Shown here piece after piece: positions 9,707-18,515 of a DNA stretch of 64,000 bases (the first letter of the stretch is position 1; the number at the start of each line of letters is the position of its first letter). Both the position numbers and the translations under genes were made by a program. The notes beneath the pieces are model-generated. The model saw nothing but the letters and a program-made list of their open reading frames with translations, was not told where the DNA came from and did not search any database. The DNA lies in NCBI RefSeq assembly GCF_028464145.1, contig NZ_JAQPCG010000002.1:372001-436000 (forward strand), read 5' to 3'. This DNA is from Maribacter sp. PR1. Lineage in GTDB: Bacteria > Bacteroidota > Bacteroidia > Flavobacteriales > Flavobacteriaceae.

Positions 9707-10747
9707 TCACTGGTTTACTTCCTTGATAAGGTATACAAAGGCGGGAAAATGGTCACTATATCCTCCAATATAGTTTCCACCCGCATATGTTCTTAACGGA
9801 TATCCCTTATACTTTCCTTTTAGGTCTATAAGATACGGAGCATTGAAGATTCCCGCTTTCCAATAACTATAGCTTTCAGCATTGTTGTTTATGAGGTTTG
9901 AGGTTAAATATATCTGATCAAAAAGATTCCATTTGTCTCGGTAAGCCAATGAACCTACTCCCTTTTTAAATAATTTTTCCATGGGCCCGAAGAGGCTCAA
10001 GGAGTCCAGTTTTTTTACACTGCCTTCGACCTTTAGGACTTTTTTAAAACTAGGACTTATGGGGTCATCATTGAAATCGCCCATACTTATAATTTTTGCA
10101 TTTGGATTCAAATACCTTAAGGAATCAATTATTCTTTTATTTAATTCCGCTGCCTTAAGACGATAAGGCCTACTACGCAATTCCCCACCACTTCTAGAGG
10201 GCCAGTGGTTAACGATGAAGTATATTTTTTCATTATCAAGGAAACCTTCGACCACCAATTGGTCTCGGGTATAATCTCGTTCACCATCTTCGTTGAACAA
10301 TAATAATCTTCTGCTAGTGAAAGTAGTGGGTATAAAAACTGTTTTGGCATATAAAAGCCCTACATCTATTCCTCGCTCGTCAGGAGAATCAAAATGAACA
10401 ATACCGTAGTTCATTTCTTTTATATTAGGGTGATTAACCAGGTCTTTCAGAACTTGCTTATTCTCTACTTCACAAACCCCAATTACATCCGGAGATGATT
10501 TTGTGGTTTCGAAACCTACATTGGAAATCACCTTGGATAGGTTATCAATTTTTTTCCAGTAACGAATATCGGTCCAGTGGTCTTTACCATTGGGCGTTCT
10601 GTCGTCGTCAAAAATCAAACTGTCGTTCTTGGTATCAAATAGGTTTTCAAGGTTATAGAACGCAATGGTTCGTACCTTATATTCTTTTTTAGTTTGTCCT
10701 TGAGTAAATACTCCAGAAAAGATAAAAAAGTAGATTATATATCTCAT
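9707..10747 (-). CDS. secreted endonuclease/exonuclease/phosphatase-family protein
   Basis: 346 residues with an N-terminal signal peptide (MRYIIYFFIFSGVFTQGQ). The EEP-fold motifs are in order: IAFYNLENLFD near 29-38, VIGVCEVENK (metal-binding Glu), VNHWPSRSGG (catalytic His region), ISMGDFNDDP (Asp/Asn pair) and GYSDHFPAFVY (terminal Asp-His). It should be a metal-dependent phosphodiesterase or nuclease acting outside the cytoplasm. It is transcribed away from a TonB-dependent receptor and its DUF5689/lamin-tail lipoprotein; lamin-tail domains have been linked to secreted hydrolases of this fold in bacteria, so a joint role in using extracellular nucleic acid or organic phosphate is inferred. 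Confidence 0.85.
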   Translation of the reverse strand: MRYIIYFFIFSGVFTQGQTKKEYKVRTIAFYNLENLFDTKNDSLIFDDDRTPNGKDHWTDIRYWKKIDNLSKVISNVGFETTKSSPDVIGVCEVENKQVLKDLVNHPNIKEMNYGIVHFDSPDERGIDVGLLYAKTVFIPTTFTSRRLLLFNEDGERDYTRDQLVVEGFLDNEKIYFIVNHWPSRSGGELRSRPYRLKAAELNKRIIDSLRYLNPNAKIISMGDFNDDPISPSFKKVLKVEGSVKKLDSLSLFGPMEKLFKKGVGSLAYRDKWNLFDQIYLTSNLINNNAESYSYWKAGIFNAPYLIDLKGKYKGYPLRTYAGGNYIGGYSDHFPAFVYLIKEVNQ

Positions 10748-10846
10748 TAGGTCAGAAATATATGATTTTTAAACAGAAAATTCTCACTAAATAATTGTTT
10801 TTAAATATATTACAGTACCATTAACAATTTGCACTAACCAACCAAT

Positions 10847-13588
10847 ATGCTCAAGGGTATAGCATTTATCCCAATTTTTATATGCTTCCAGCTTTCATTT
10901 GGACAAGCACGATATCCAATATTTGGAAAAGTTCTTGATCAAAATACTCAAGAACCTATTTCTGGAGCCAGCGTAATAATCGAAGGGGAACTAGAGGAAT
11001 ACAATACAGATACAGACGGTGGATTTTACTTGGAAATAGCCCTGTCTGGGGATTATATATTAAGAATAGCATATCGAGATTATGAGGAAAAACGACTACC
11101 TATTATGCTAGAAGGAAATGAACTTAATCTTGGATCCATTTATCTGCAAAGGGATATTTCAGTTGAAAAGCAAGATAATTTAATCACACTTACCGATGCT
11201 GAATTGCTAGATGATGAGGGTACCTCAAACTCTTTGGGCCTTTTACAATCCACTCGTGATATATTTCTAAGTAGGGCGGCATTTGACTTTGGTCAGGCTT
11301 TCTTTAGGGTACGTGGATATGATGCCCAACAAGGAGAAGTGTTACTGAACGGCGTGCTGATGAACAAAATTTATGATGGCCGTCCACAGTGGAACAACTG
11401 GGGTGGTTTAAATGATATAACTAGAAACCAACAATATACCAATGGGCTTGAGGCTTCCGATTATACATTTGGAGGTATCTTGGGAAACACTAATATCAAT
11501 CTAAGACCTTCTGGATTACGACCAGGGTTAAGGCTTTCGACATCGGCATCAAATAGGACATATAACGGCAGAATAATGGCTACGTATAATTCTGGTATTA
11601 CAAATAAGGGATTGGCCTATATGGTTTCTTCATCAAGAAGATGGGCCAAGGAGGGATTTGTAGATGGTACATTGTATGATGCTTACTCCCTTAGTGGCCT
11701 ACTAGAATATAAAATCAATGCTAAAAATAGTTTGTTGGTTACCGGTATTATCGCATCGAATAGAAGGGGCAGGTCCTCGGCAATTACCGAGGAGGTATCC
11801 GGTTTGAGAAGTAATACATATAACCCATATTGGGGCTTACAAGATGGTAAAATTAGAAATTCTAGGGAACGTAGAATTTCGGAACCTTTGGTGATGCTAA
11901 ATTATTTTTACGAAACCGATGCACTTGATATATCTATTGGTGCTCTTTTTCAAAAAGGCAGCCAAAATAAAAGTAGGTTGGGCTACTTTAATGCCCCGAA
12001 CCCAGACCCTTCTTACTACAGGTATTTGCCTAGTTTTTATATCAATAGCCCTATAGGTGCAAACTTTATAAGTGCTGAGGAAGCTAAAATCACTTTTCAA
12101 GAAAGTCCCCAGTTGAAATGGCAGAAACTATATGATGCCAATTCAAGTAGCTCTCAAAATGGAAAAGCGGCATATTTGCTTTATGATGATGTAGTTTCAG
12201 ACACACAGTTCACAGTCAACCTAAACGGAAATTTAAAACTATCAAATAAAATAAATCTTGGTTTTGGATTCATGAACAGATATTTAAAATCGGAAAACTT
12301 TGCGGAACTAAACGATTTGTTCGGTGCAGATTACCACGAGGATATTGACCCTTTTTCAAATACCCGAAATAATCTTGTAGACGATGTTCAGAAACAGGAA
12401 GGCGAAACTTTTAATTACAGTTATGAATATGATGCGAAAGAAATAAAGGTATATACACAATTGACTTTTGACTTAAACAATTGGAAAGGCTTCTTGGCAG
12501 GTCAATTTATTGATAATCAATTCTTGCGTAATGGAATTTTTCAAAATGAAAGATTTCCTGAAAGTTCAAAAGGTGAAAGTACGACCATGGAGTTTTCCAA
12601 CTTCGGAATTAAAGGTGGACTAACTCATTCGATAACCGGAAGGCATTGGGTTTCACTCCAAGGAGCATTGATAAACAAGGCGCCTTTATTGCAAAACGTT
12701 TTCGTAAACCCAAGAGAATCAAACAATATAGTTCCCGATTTACAGAAAGAAACCATTTCTACGATAGATATCAATTACTTTTTAAGAATGCCCAATTTAA
12801 CAGGGCGTTTAACCGGGTTTTATACGAGATTCCAGAACAATACCGATGTCAATTATTTTTTCGTTGATTCGGGACTTGGATCAGATTTTGTTCAAGAAGT
12901 ATTAACCGATTTGGACAAGTTGCATATGGGAATAGAATTGGGTTTGGAATACCAGCTGACATCCACCTTTAAATTATCCATGGTTACATCCATCGGCAAA
13001 TATATTTATGCAAGTGACCCTAATGTGACCATTAATTTTGATACGGCTTCAGCGGAAGAGGAACTAATTAATGTTGATGGATTTAAGGAACTGGGCCCAG
13101 CCAAAATTAAAGACCTCAAACTTGCACAGGGGCCACAAAAAGCATTTGCTTTTGGTATGGAATATAGGGATCCAAAATATTGGTGGGTAGGAATGACAGC
13201 GAACTATTTGGCGAACAACTATGCTAATATCTCAACCATTACAAGAACATCAAGTTTTTATCTTGATCCAGAGACAGGGCAGAATTTTCCAGAGGCGACA
13301 GAAGAGAATGTAAATAGATTGCTGAGGCAAAAGCCTTTGGATAATTTCTATTTATTAAATCTTGTAGGTGGAAAATCCTGGTTGAAAAAGGGAAAATATA
13401 TAGGTCTTTTCTTTAGTGTAAATAACCTTTTTGATGCCAAATTCAGAACTGGGGGTTATGAACAAAGTAGAAATGGCAATTTTGGTCAGTTGCAACGGGA
13501 TAATTTAAGCGGAAGTCCTTCTTTCGCCCCAAAATATTGGTATGGTTACGGAAGAACCTATTTTTTAAACCTTGCAGTAAGTTTTTAA
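10847..13588 (+). CDS. TonB-dependent receptor with carboxypeptidase-regulatory-like domain, paired with a DUF5689/lamin-tail lipoprotein
   Basis: 913 residues. Signal peptide to about Gln20, CarboxypepD_reg-like domain (about 25-105, FGKVLDQNTQEPISGASV and DTDGGFYLEI), plug domain (RVRGYDAQQGEVLLNGVLMNKI), then a barrel ending in YFLNLAVSF. The gene for a surface lipoprotein begins three bases after its stop, a SusC/SusD-like arrangement though the partner is not SusD. Divergent upstream is a secreted nuclease/phosphatase. I infer that the complex imports a product of that hydrolase, possibly nucleosides, nucleotides or oligonucleotides. The receptor sequence itself does not show the ligand. 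Confidence 0.9.
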   Translation: MLKGIAFIPIFICFQLSFGQARYPIFGKVLDQNTQEPISGASVIIEGELEEYNTDTDGGFYLEIALSGDYILRIAYRDYEEKRLPIMLEGNELNLGSIYLQRDISVEKQDNLITLTDAELLDDEGTSNSLGLLQSTRDIFLSRAAFDFGQAFFRVRGYDAQQGEVLLNGVLMNKIYDGRPQWNNWGGLNDITRNQQYTNGLEASDYTFGGILGNTNINLRPSGLRPGLRLSTSASNRTYNGRIMATYNSGITNKGLAYMVSSSRRWAKEGFVDGTLYDAYSLSGLLEYKINAKNSLLVTGIIASNRRGRSSAITEEVSGLRSNTYNPYWGLQDGKIRNSRERRISEPLVMLNYFYETDALDISIGALFQKGSQNKSRLGYFNAPNPDPSYYRYLPSFYINSPIGANFISAEEAKITFQESPQLKWQKLYDANSSSSQNGKAAYLLYDDVVSDTQFTVNLNGNLKLSNKINLGFGFMNRYLKSENFAELNDLFGADYHEDIDPFSNTRNNLVDDVQKQEGETFNYSYEYDAKEIKVYTQLTFDLNNWKGFLAGQFIDNQFLRNGIFQNERFPESSKGESTTMEFSNFGIKGGLTHSITGRHWVSLQGALINKAPLLQNVFVNPRESNNIVPDLQKETISTIDINYFLRMPNLTGRLTGFYTRFQNNTDVNYFFVDSGLGSDFVQEVLTDLDKLHMGIELGLEYQLTSTFKLSMVTSIGKYIYASDPNVTINFDTASAEEELINVDGFKELGPAKIKDLKLAQGPQKAFAFGMEYRDPKYWWVGMTANYLANNYANISTITRTSSFYLDPETGQNFPEATEENVNRLLRQKPLDNFYLLNLVGGKSWLKKGKYIGLFFSVNNLFDAKFRTGGYEQSRNGNFGQLQRDNLSGSPSFAPKYWYGYGRTYFLNLAVSF

Positions 13589-13591
13589 ACC

Positions 13592-14971
13592 ATGTTGGAA
13601 AGAAAAATTATATATAGAACTTTTGAAAGAGTTTTCTGTTTCTTGATCTTGTTACAACTATCGGGATGTGTCAATGGTAGGAATTTTGATGCTTTGGAAA
13701 GTTCTTGTGAAACCCAATTAAAGGCAAACACGACATATGCCCAATTGAAAGAACTTTACAAAGGTGAAACTCTTCAAATCCAAGAGGATTTAGTAATTGA
13801 AGGCTATATTAATTCATCTGATAGTACCGGCAATTTTTTTGGTGTGCTTTATTTTCAAAACAATCCTGACAATCCAACTGACGCCCTATTTATTGAAATT
13901 GATGTAAGGGATTCCCATCTTTTCTATGAATTAGGGGATAAGGTTTTAATTAAGCTAAAAGGCTTATATCTGGGATATACTAGAGGTAATTATAAACTTG
14001 GTGGTGTCTTTACCTCATTTGGAAGTACTTCTGTAGGAAGATTGCCTTACAATGCAGTTTTTCAACATGTTTTGATTTCCTGTGATTCTAAAAACTCGAT
14101 CACACCAACACTAACCAGCATTCCTGAGCTAAAGGAAGAAATGATAAACACATTGATTAGATTCGAAAACATGGAGTTTTCTTTGGAAGAATTGGGTAAA
14201 CCCTATGCGGAAAAGGAGGAAGAAACGGAACGAATACTTTTAGATTGCGATGACAATGAACTGATTATGCTAAATAGCGGATACTCAGATTTTCGGGCAG
14301 ATTTGATTCCCGTTTTAGGGGGCAGCATAACCGGGGTGTTAACGAAAGAGGGTGAAGATTATAAGCTTATAGTTCGCGATTTAAGTGATATTGATTTTAC
14401 CCAGGATAAATGTGAAGATTTGATAGATGAATTTACTTCCAACCAACTATTTTTCAGTGAACTTGCCGACCCGGAGAATAACGTAGGAGCTCGTTTCATG
14501 GAGCTTTATAATTCATCTACCGAGCCACTTTCCTTAAAAGGGTGGCAAATACTAAGATATACTAATGCCAATACCGAGGTGAGTTCTTCAATTGATTTAT
14601 CTGGATATACCATTGACGGAGAAAGTACCCTTGTTATTTCACCTAACGCTGAAATATTTGAACAGGTTTATGGGTTTTCGCCAGATATAGCGGTGGGAAC
14701 TAACTCACCTGCAGATTCAAACGGAGATGACAACCTTCAATTAGTAGATCCTTTTGGAATCGTCATTGACGTATTTGGAATTCCCGGAGAGGATGGTTCC
14801 GGCACAAACCACGAGTTCGAGGACGGAAAGGCAATAAGAAGACCGGAGGTGAACGAGGGAGCATCTGAATTCCAATTCTCACAGTGGGAAATCTACAATG
14901 ATACCGGAGAGGCTGGTACTTTGAATCAGCCTCAATTGGCACCCGATGATTTTACTCCTGGAATAAGGTAA
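13592..14971 (+). CDS. lipoprotein with DUF5689 and lamin-tail domains
   Basis: 459 residues. A long N-terminal region leads to the lipobox LSGC (Cys27), placing it on the outer membrane. Residues about 30-285 form a DUF5689 region (EDLVIEGYINSSDSTGNFFG, GDKVLIKLKGLYLGY), which looks like OB-fold material. Residues about 295-430 form a lamin-tail domain (LFFSELADPENNVGARFMELYN, LSLKGWQILRY, DDNLQLVDPFGIVID). The C terminus has a WEIYNDTGEAGTLNQPQ segment. It follows the TonB-dependent receptor by three bases and is surely cotranscribed. The lamin-tail domain is an immunoglobulin-like fold often found with secreted nucleases; here I infer a surface ligand-binding or enzyme-docking partner of the receptor. 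Confidence 0.85.
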   Translation: MLERKIIYRTFERVFCFLILLQLSGCVNGRNFDALESSCETQLKANTTYAQLKELYKGETLQIQEDLVIEGYINSSDSTGNFFGVLYFQNNPDNPTDALFIEIDVRDSHLFYELGDKVLIKLKGLYLGYTRGNYKLGGVFTSFGSTSVGRLPYNAVFQHVLISCDSKNSITPTLTSIPELKEEMINTLIRFENMEFSLEELGKPYAEKEEETERILLDCDDNELIMLNSGYSDFRADLIPVLGGSITGVLTKEGEDYKLIVRDLSDIDFTQDKCEDLIDEFTSNQLFFSELADPENNVGARFMELYNSSTEPLSLKGWQILRYTNANTEVSSSIDLSGYTIDGESTLVISPNAEIFEQVYGFSPDIAVGTNSPADSNGDDNLQLVDPFGIVIDVFGIPGEDGSGTNHEFEDGKAIRRPEVNEGASEFQFSQWEIYNDTGEAGTLNQPQLAPDDFTPGIR

Positions 14972-14974
14972 TCC

Positions 14975-15364
14975 TTATTTGATTTTTTTTAGTGAATCAG
15001 CAGTCAAGGGTTTTACCAAATAGGATTCTACCGTAGAGTAGGATTTGGCCTTGGCCATATTTTCAGGACTAACAAAGGAACTAACAATATAAATTTTGGA
15101 GTTTTTTCGCTGGTTTTCCGGAATGTTTTCAAACTCTTCCAGAAAGGCCCATCCATCTTTTTGTGGCATATTGAGGTCTAAGAGTATAATTTCGGGAATA
15201 GGGACGTTTTCTATTAATAGGCCAATTAAACTATCTATAGCTTCCTGTCCATCCGCATAACTAAGGGCATTATCGCAAAACCCAACATCTTTCATGAGTT
15301 TTTTCGTAGTAAAGGCGAAAAACTCATCGTCATCTATGATACAACAACCGTCAAACTTACTCAT
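14975..15364 (-). CDS. single-domain response regulator receiver with intact phosphorylation site
   Basis: 129 residues, only a CheY-like receiver. The acidic cluster IIDDDE (Asp11-13), the phosphoacceptor Asp63 in LLDLNMP, the switch Ser near 96 (IVSSF) and the conserved Lys in YLVKPL are all present, so it should accept phosphate from a histidine kinase or phosphorelay. It has no output domain. A paralogue lies 227 bases upstream on the same strand with Asn at the same position. Similar stand-alone receivers in flavobacteria commonly lie near hybrid or PAS kinases, but none is adjacent here. The stop is three bases from that of the convergent lamin-tail gene. Confidence 0.93.
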   Translation of the reverse strand: MSKFDGCCIIDDDEFFAFTTKKLMKDVGFCDNALSYADGQEAIDSLIGLLIENVPIPEIILLDLNMPQKDGWAFLEEFENIPENQRKNSKIYIVSSFVSPENMAKAKSYSTVESYLVKPLTADSLKKIK

Positions 15365-15416
15365 TCACAAGTGTATTAGTTTGCATTAAAAGCCATTAAA
15401 ATCTTCGTTATAACTA

Positions 15417-15424
15417 CAAAGGTA
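15417..15424 (-). promoter_or_regulatory. TAnnTTTG promoter -7 box for the receiver gene
   Basis: On the minus strand the sequence reads TACCTTTG, about 50 bases upstream of the start at 15364. No good -33 TTG was found at the right spacing. Confidence 0.4.
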
Positions 15425-15591
15425 ATTCATTCAAACCATGATTGGTTTTAAACAATTTAAACAAAAAAATTAGGGGGACTTAAAAAAACTATGCAGTTAA
15501 TTAACTCCTTATTGGAATTTTGCAAATTATGTTGCAAAGCAATACAAATTTATAAAAAAACAAAAGTTATTTAACAGAATTAAATCAACTA

Positions 15592-15996
15592 TTATTTGGA
15601 TAGGGTCTTTATAATATCTTCTAAATCGTTTGGGGTTATTGGCTTAAGAATATAATTTGTTACATTCTTATAATTTTTAACTTTCTCTAAATCCAGTGGT
15701 TCCACAGAAGAACTTATAATATAGATTAGGGTTTTTTCAAGATTATTACTAGGTATATGTATAAACTCATCCAAAAATTCCCACCCGTTGAATACGGGCA
15801 TATTTAGATTTAAAAATATGACCTTAGGTATTTTCAGCCCCTGGTCAGAAATTTTTTTGAGCCCTTCCAGAGCTTCTGGACCATTGTTGAAAATAATCAG
15901 ATCATCACAAAAATCAACTTTTTTCATTATCCTTTTTGTCCCATAAATAAATACGGGGTCATCATCTATTATACAACATTTTTCAATCTTACTCAT
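15592..15996 (-). CDS. degenerate receiver-domain protein with Asn at the phosphoacceptor position
   Basis: 134 residues, clearly paralogous to the receiver encoded just downstream: both start MSK..CCIIDDD, share LNMP, GWEFL/GWAFL and end in a KP-containing helix. Here the phosphoacceptor motif reads FLNLNMP with Asn63 (codon AAT) where the paralogue has Asp63. The acidic triad Asp11-13, the Ser-Ser switch region and the LKP lysine are kept. It should therefore fold as a receiver but not be phosphorylated in the usual way, so it could act as a phosphorylation-independent partner or a competitor. A single-base change or sequencing error could also explain it. No output domain is present. Confidence 0.88.
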   Translation of the reverse strand: MSKIEKCCIIDDDPVFIYGTKRIMKKVDFCDDLIIFNNGPEALEGLKKISDQGLKIPKVIFLNLNMPVFNGWEFLDEFIHIPSNNLEKTLIYIISSSVEPLDLEKVKNYKNVTNYILKPITPNDLEDIIKTLSK

Positions 15997-16578
15997 ATCA
16001 TTTACTATATTCTATTCTGGGTTAGAATCAGTTTTTAACCTTTTACAATATTACTTTCAACTGGTATCTTCCTCAAATAGATTCTATTTAATTTTGGCTC
16101 ACGAAAAAGCCTATTCCTTTAGCATTTTGATTGGTACGAAAGGTATGGTACTACAAGCTTTGTTTTTTTCGTGTCTTTAAAATATATTAAAAGACCATTA
16201 TCACAAAAAACGATTAACATCCATTCGTTTTCTTCTTCAGATTTAAAAATGCACGGCTTTTAACCTGGAGTATTATATTAAAGTGAATTAGTATATAAAT
16301 TAGGGAAAATACTTTCAAAATCAAAATTGGCAATATCCTTATAACTATAATAGTTTTGTTCTATTTCATTTTAGGCTTAACAAAGATTATCCTAAATCTT
16401 TGGGATAATTTAAAATTTTAAATCTGTGTTTAAAGTGGGTATGGTCAAAGAAGTATCTTTGAAAAGGAAATTAGCGATTTGTGTTTCAAAATGTATAAGG
16501 AAATATGAAGATTTCGTAAGCATTTAAGTTAAGATTTTAGTCAGTTTTTTTTTGGAAAAGAATTATTTATATAAAATT
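15997..16578. other. long intergenic region with a wide inverted repeat and a small hairpin
   Basis: About 580 bases without a convincing ORF. A nine-base inverted repeat CACGAAAAA (16100-16108) and TTTTTCGTG (16165-16173) encloses 56 bases and is extended by AGC/GCT inside it, so a long stem-loop is possible. A second hairpin has stem ATTATCC/GGATAAT (16386-16392, 16403-16409). A TAnnTTTG box at 16454-16461 probably drives the ankyrin gene. The region is AT-rich and could hold a small RNA, but no promoter-terminator pair for one is evident. Confidence 0.4.
16454..16461 (+). promoter_or_regulatory. TAnnTTTG promoter -7 box for the ankyrin gene
   Basis: TATCTTTG, about 118 bases before the ATG at 16579. 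The -33 position has only a weak GTGTTTA, so the call rests on the -7 box. Confidence 0.45.
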
Positions 16579-17046
16579 ATGAAGGAAAATATTTTTGATT
16601 CTATTAGAAAAGGTAGTTACCAAGAGGTGAAGGACTTATTGGAAACAAATCCTAATCTATTGAATAAGAAGGATGAAAGAGGGTCCACTCCATTGATCTT
16701 AGCGACTTACTACAATCAAAAAGAAATTACCTCTTTATTACTTCAAAAGGGGGCGGATATAAATGAAAGGGACGGAGCTGGGAATACACCATTGATGGGC
16801 GTCTGCTTTAAGGGTTATTTGGATTTGGCCAAATTGTTAATTAAGGAAGGAGCCAGTATAAACGAACAAAATTCTATGGGGGCAACGGCTCTTATTTATT
16901 CGGTTACATTCAACAAATACAATATTGCCAAACTATTATTGGAAAATGGTGCAGAAAAAAACATTAAGGACCTACGGGGAAATAGCGCATTAGATTATGC
17001 CAAGGAAAAGCAGGATGCCGAACTTATTCAATTATTAGAATCTTAG
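16579..17046 (+). CDS. ankyrin-repeat protein
   Basis: 155 residues from the ATG at 16579; the upstream in-frame TTG at 16552 would add nine residues with no domain support. The protein consists of about four ankyrin repeats starting near residue 5: DERGSTPLILATYYNQKEI, DGAGNTPLMGVCFKGYLDL, NSMGATALIYSVTFNKYNI and DLRGNSALDYAKEKQDAEL, each with the TPL/TAL turn and a LL..GA helix end. No signal peptide is seen, so it is probably a cytosolic protein-binding scaffold. It precedes an omega-amidase gene by nine bases and may be cotranscribed. The partner cannot be told from sequence. Confidence 0.9.
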   Translation: MKENIFDSIRKGSYQEVKDLLETNPNLLNKKDERGSTPLILATYYNQKEITSLLLQKGADINERDGAGNTPLMGVCFKGYLDLAKLLIKEGASINEQNSMGATALIYSVTFNKYNIAKLLLENGAEKNIKDLRGNSALDYAKEKQDAELIQLLES

Positions 17047-17055
17047 ACTTAAAGC

Positions 17056-17835
17056 ATGATTATGAGCAAAAGTATTAAAATAGCTTTGGTACAGTCCCCA
17101 ATTATTTGGGAAAAACCCTCGCAAAACAGAGATTTTTTTTCTTTAAAAATTAAGTCAGTTTCTGAAGATGTAGACTTAATTGTCTTACCTGAAATGTTTA
17201 CTTCAGGTTTTACAATGTCACCTGAAAGAATGGATGAAAATGAAGGAGCAATTACGGTAAAATGGATGCAGGAAAAAGCTAAAGAACAAAATGCCGCAAT
17301 TACAGGCAGTATTGTCGAAACCGAAAATGGATACCATTATAATAGATTATATTTTGTTGAGCCCAATGGAAACATTTCCAAGTATGATAAGAGGCATACC
17401 TTTACACTTGCCGGGGAAAATGAAAAATATGAAGCAGGTAATGACCATTTGATTGTCGAATACAAAGGTTTTAAAATTTGCCCCATGATATGTTACGATC
17501 TTAGGTTTCCTGTCTGGAGTAGAAACACTTTTGACTATGATATTTTAATGTTCGTTGCTAATTGGCCAAAACCCCGAGTTGGCGCATGGGATACTTTGCT
17601 TAAGGCCAGAGCCATTGAAAACATGTGTTATTGTATAGGTGTCAATAGAGTTGGAGTTGATGAAAAGGGACTGGAATATGTGGGTCACTCGGCCGTCTAT
17701 GATGCACTAGGAAAACAATTGGTTTATTCAGCTGAGGAGGAAATATTGGAAACAACAATAAACAAGGAACACCTTGTTGAAATCAGAAATAAGCTAAGAT
17801 TTTTAGAAGATAGGGATCAATTCAAATTATTGTGA
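17056..17835 (+). CDS. nitrilase-superfamily amidohydrolase, omega-amidase (YafV) type
   Basis: 259 residues, the usual length of YafV/Nit2-like omega-amidases, which hydrolyse alpha-ketoglutaramate and related omega-amides in the cytosol. The catalytic Glu-Lys-Cys triad is visible as LPEMFTSGF (Glu near 45), YDKRHTF (Lys near 116) and MICYDLRFP (Cys near 142). The FTSGF and CYDLRFPVWSRN motifs favour the omega-amidase subgroup over true nitrilases. An alternative start two codons on (17062) is equally plausible. It is probably in an operon with the ankyrin gene. Its 3' end overlaps the convergent gene 17827-18510 by nine bases. Confidence 0.88.
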   Translation: MIMSKSIKIALVQSPIIWEKPSQNRDFFSLKIKSVSEDVDLIVLPEMFTSGFTMSPERMDENEGAITVKWMQEKAKEQNAAITGSIVETENGYHYNRLYFVEPNGNISKYDKRHTFTLAGENEKYEAGNDHLIVEYKGFKICPMICYDLRFPVWSRNTFDYDILMFVANWPKPRVGAWDTLLKARAIENMCYCIGVNRVGVDEKGLEYVGHSAVYDALGKQLVYSAEEEILETTINKEHLVEIRNKLRFLEDRDQFKLL

Positions 17836-18510
17836 ATTAACCAAAGAAAATAACATTACTAAATCATCTTCTTTCTTAAGAGATAACTTCTCCTTTTTTG
17901 CAATATCAAGGAATGAAGACGGCAGTTTTTGTTTGATGGATTTTTTATTGGACGGTAACTTTGATACGTTGCCATTTTCTTCTTGAAAGTATAGGTCCGA
18001 TGTTATAACCACTCGATCAACACTTTCAATATTTAGGAGCTTTGCGTCCGTAGGTGCTTTTTTTATATTAATATCATAAACCTTATAAAGGTTATGCTTT
18101 CCATTTACAAGGATTTCAGCAAAAATTGGTTTCTTTTTATTATCTAACTTCAAAGGAATAAATTTCTTTCCATTTAGAAAAACATCAATCCCTTTGGCAG
18201 GATATAGAGCTATAATATTCTTTTCCTTTAAAATCTCTATTTCATTATGATAGGCGTTAAATCTAGCTAAGAGCTTTACCTTTTTTTTATTTGTAAAATC
18301 AGTAATGGTCCCTTGCTCCCATTCTTCATTCAAATAGATACTACCAACTATTTTGTTTCCGCTCGTTTGGGAAACTCTTAAAAAAGGAACATCCAAATTT
18401 CCAATTTGTATAGAGCCTTCATCCCCTTTTGCATAGGTATTGGGTTGTGAAAACAGGGAAAATGTTGTTGAAATGAATAAAAAAGCAATACTTATTTTAG
18501 ATATTTTCAT
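17827..18510 (-). CDS. exported protein of unknown function
   Basis: 227 residues with a signal peptide ending near FSLFSQ (about 22). The mature part is beta-rich and charged, with EGSIQIGNLDVPFLRV near 31, GSIYLNEEWEQGTITDF near 55, FNGKK-like and a lysine-rich tail; it resembles small secreted flavobacterial proteins but I do not recognise a family. It starts five bases after the stop of a large Big_5 lipoprotein gene and is probably cotranscribed with it and comF. Its end overlaps the omega-amidase gene by nine bases tail-to-tail. No catalytic motif is visible. Confidence 0.7.
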   Translation of the reverse strand: MKISKISIAFLFISTTFSLFSQPNTYAKGDEGSIQIGNLDVPFLRVSQTSGNKIVGSIYLNEEWEQGTITDFTNKKKVKLLARFNAYHNEIEILKEKNIIALYPAKGIDVFLNGKKFIPLKLDNKKKPIFAEILVNGKHNLYKVYDINIKKAPTDAKLLNIESVDRVVITSDLYFQEENGNVSKLPSNKKSIKQKLPSSFLDIAKKEKLSLKKEDDLVMLFSLVNSQ

Positions 18511-18515
18511 GTATT

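Noticed and set aside
16552..16578. TTG start for the ankyrin protein
   Set aside because: An ATG at 16579 begins just before the first repeat; the extra nine residues show no feature.
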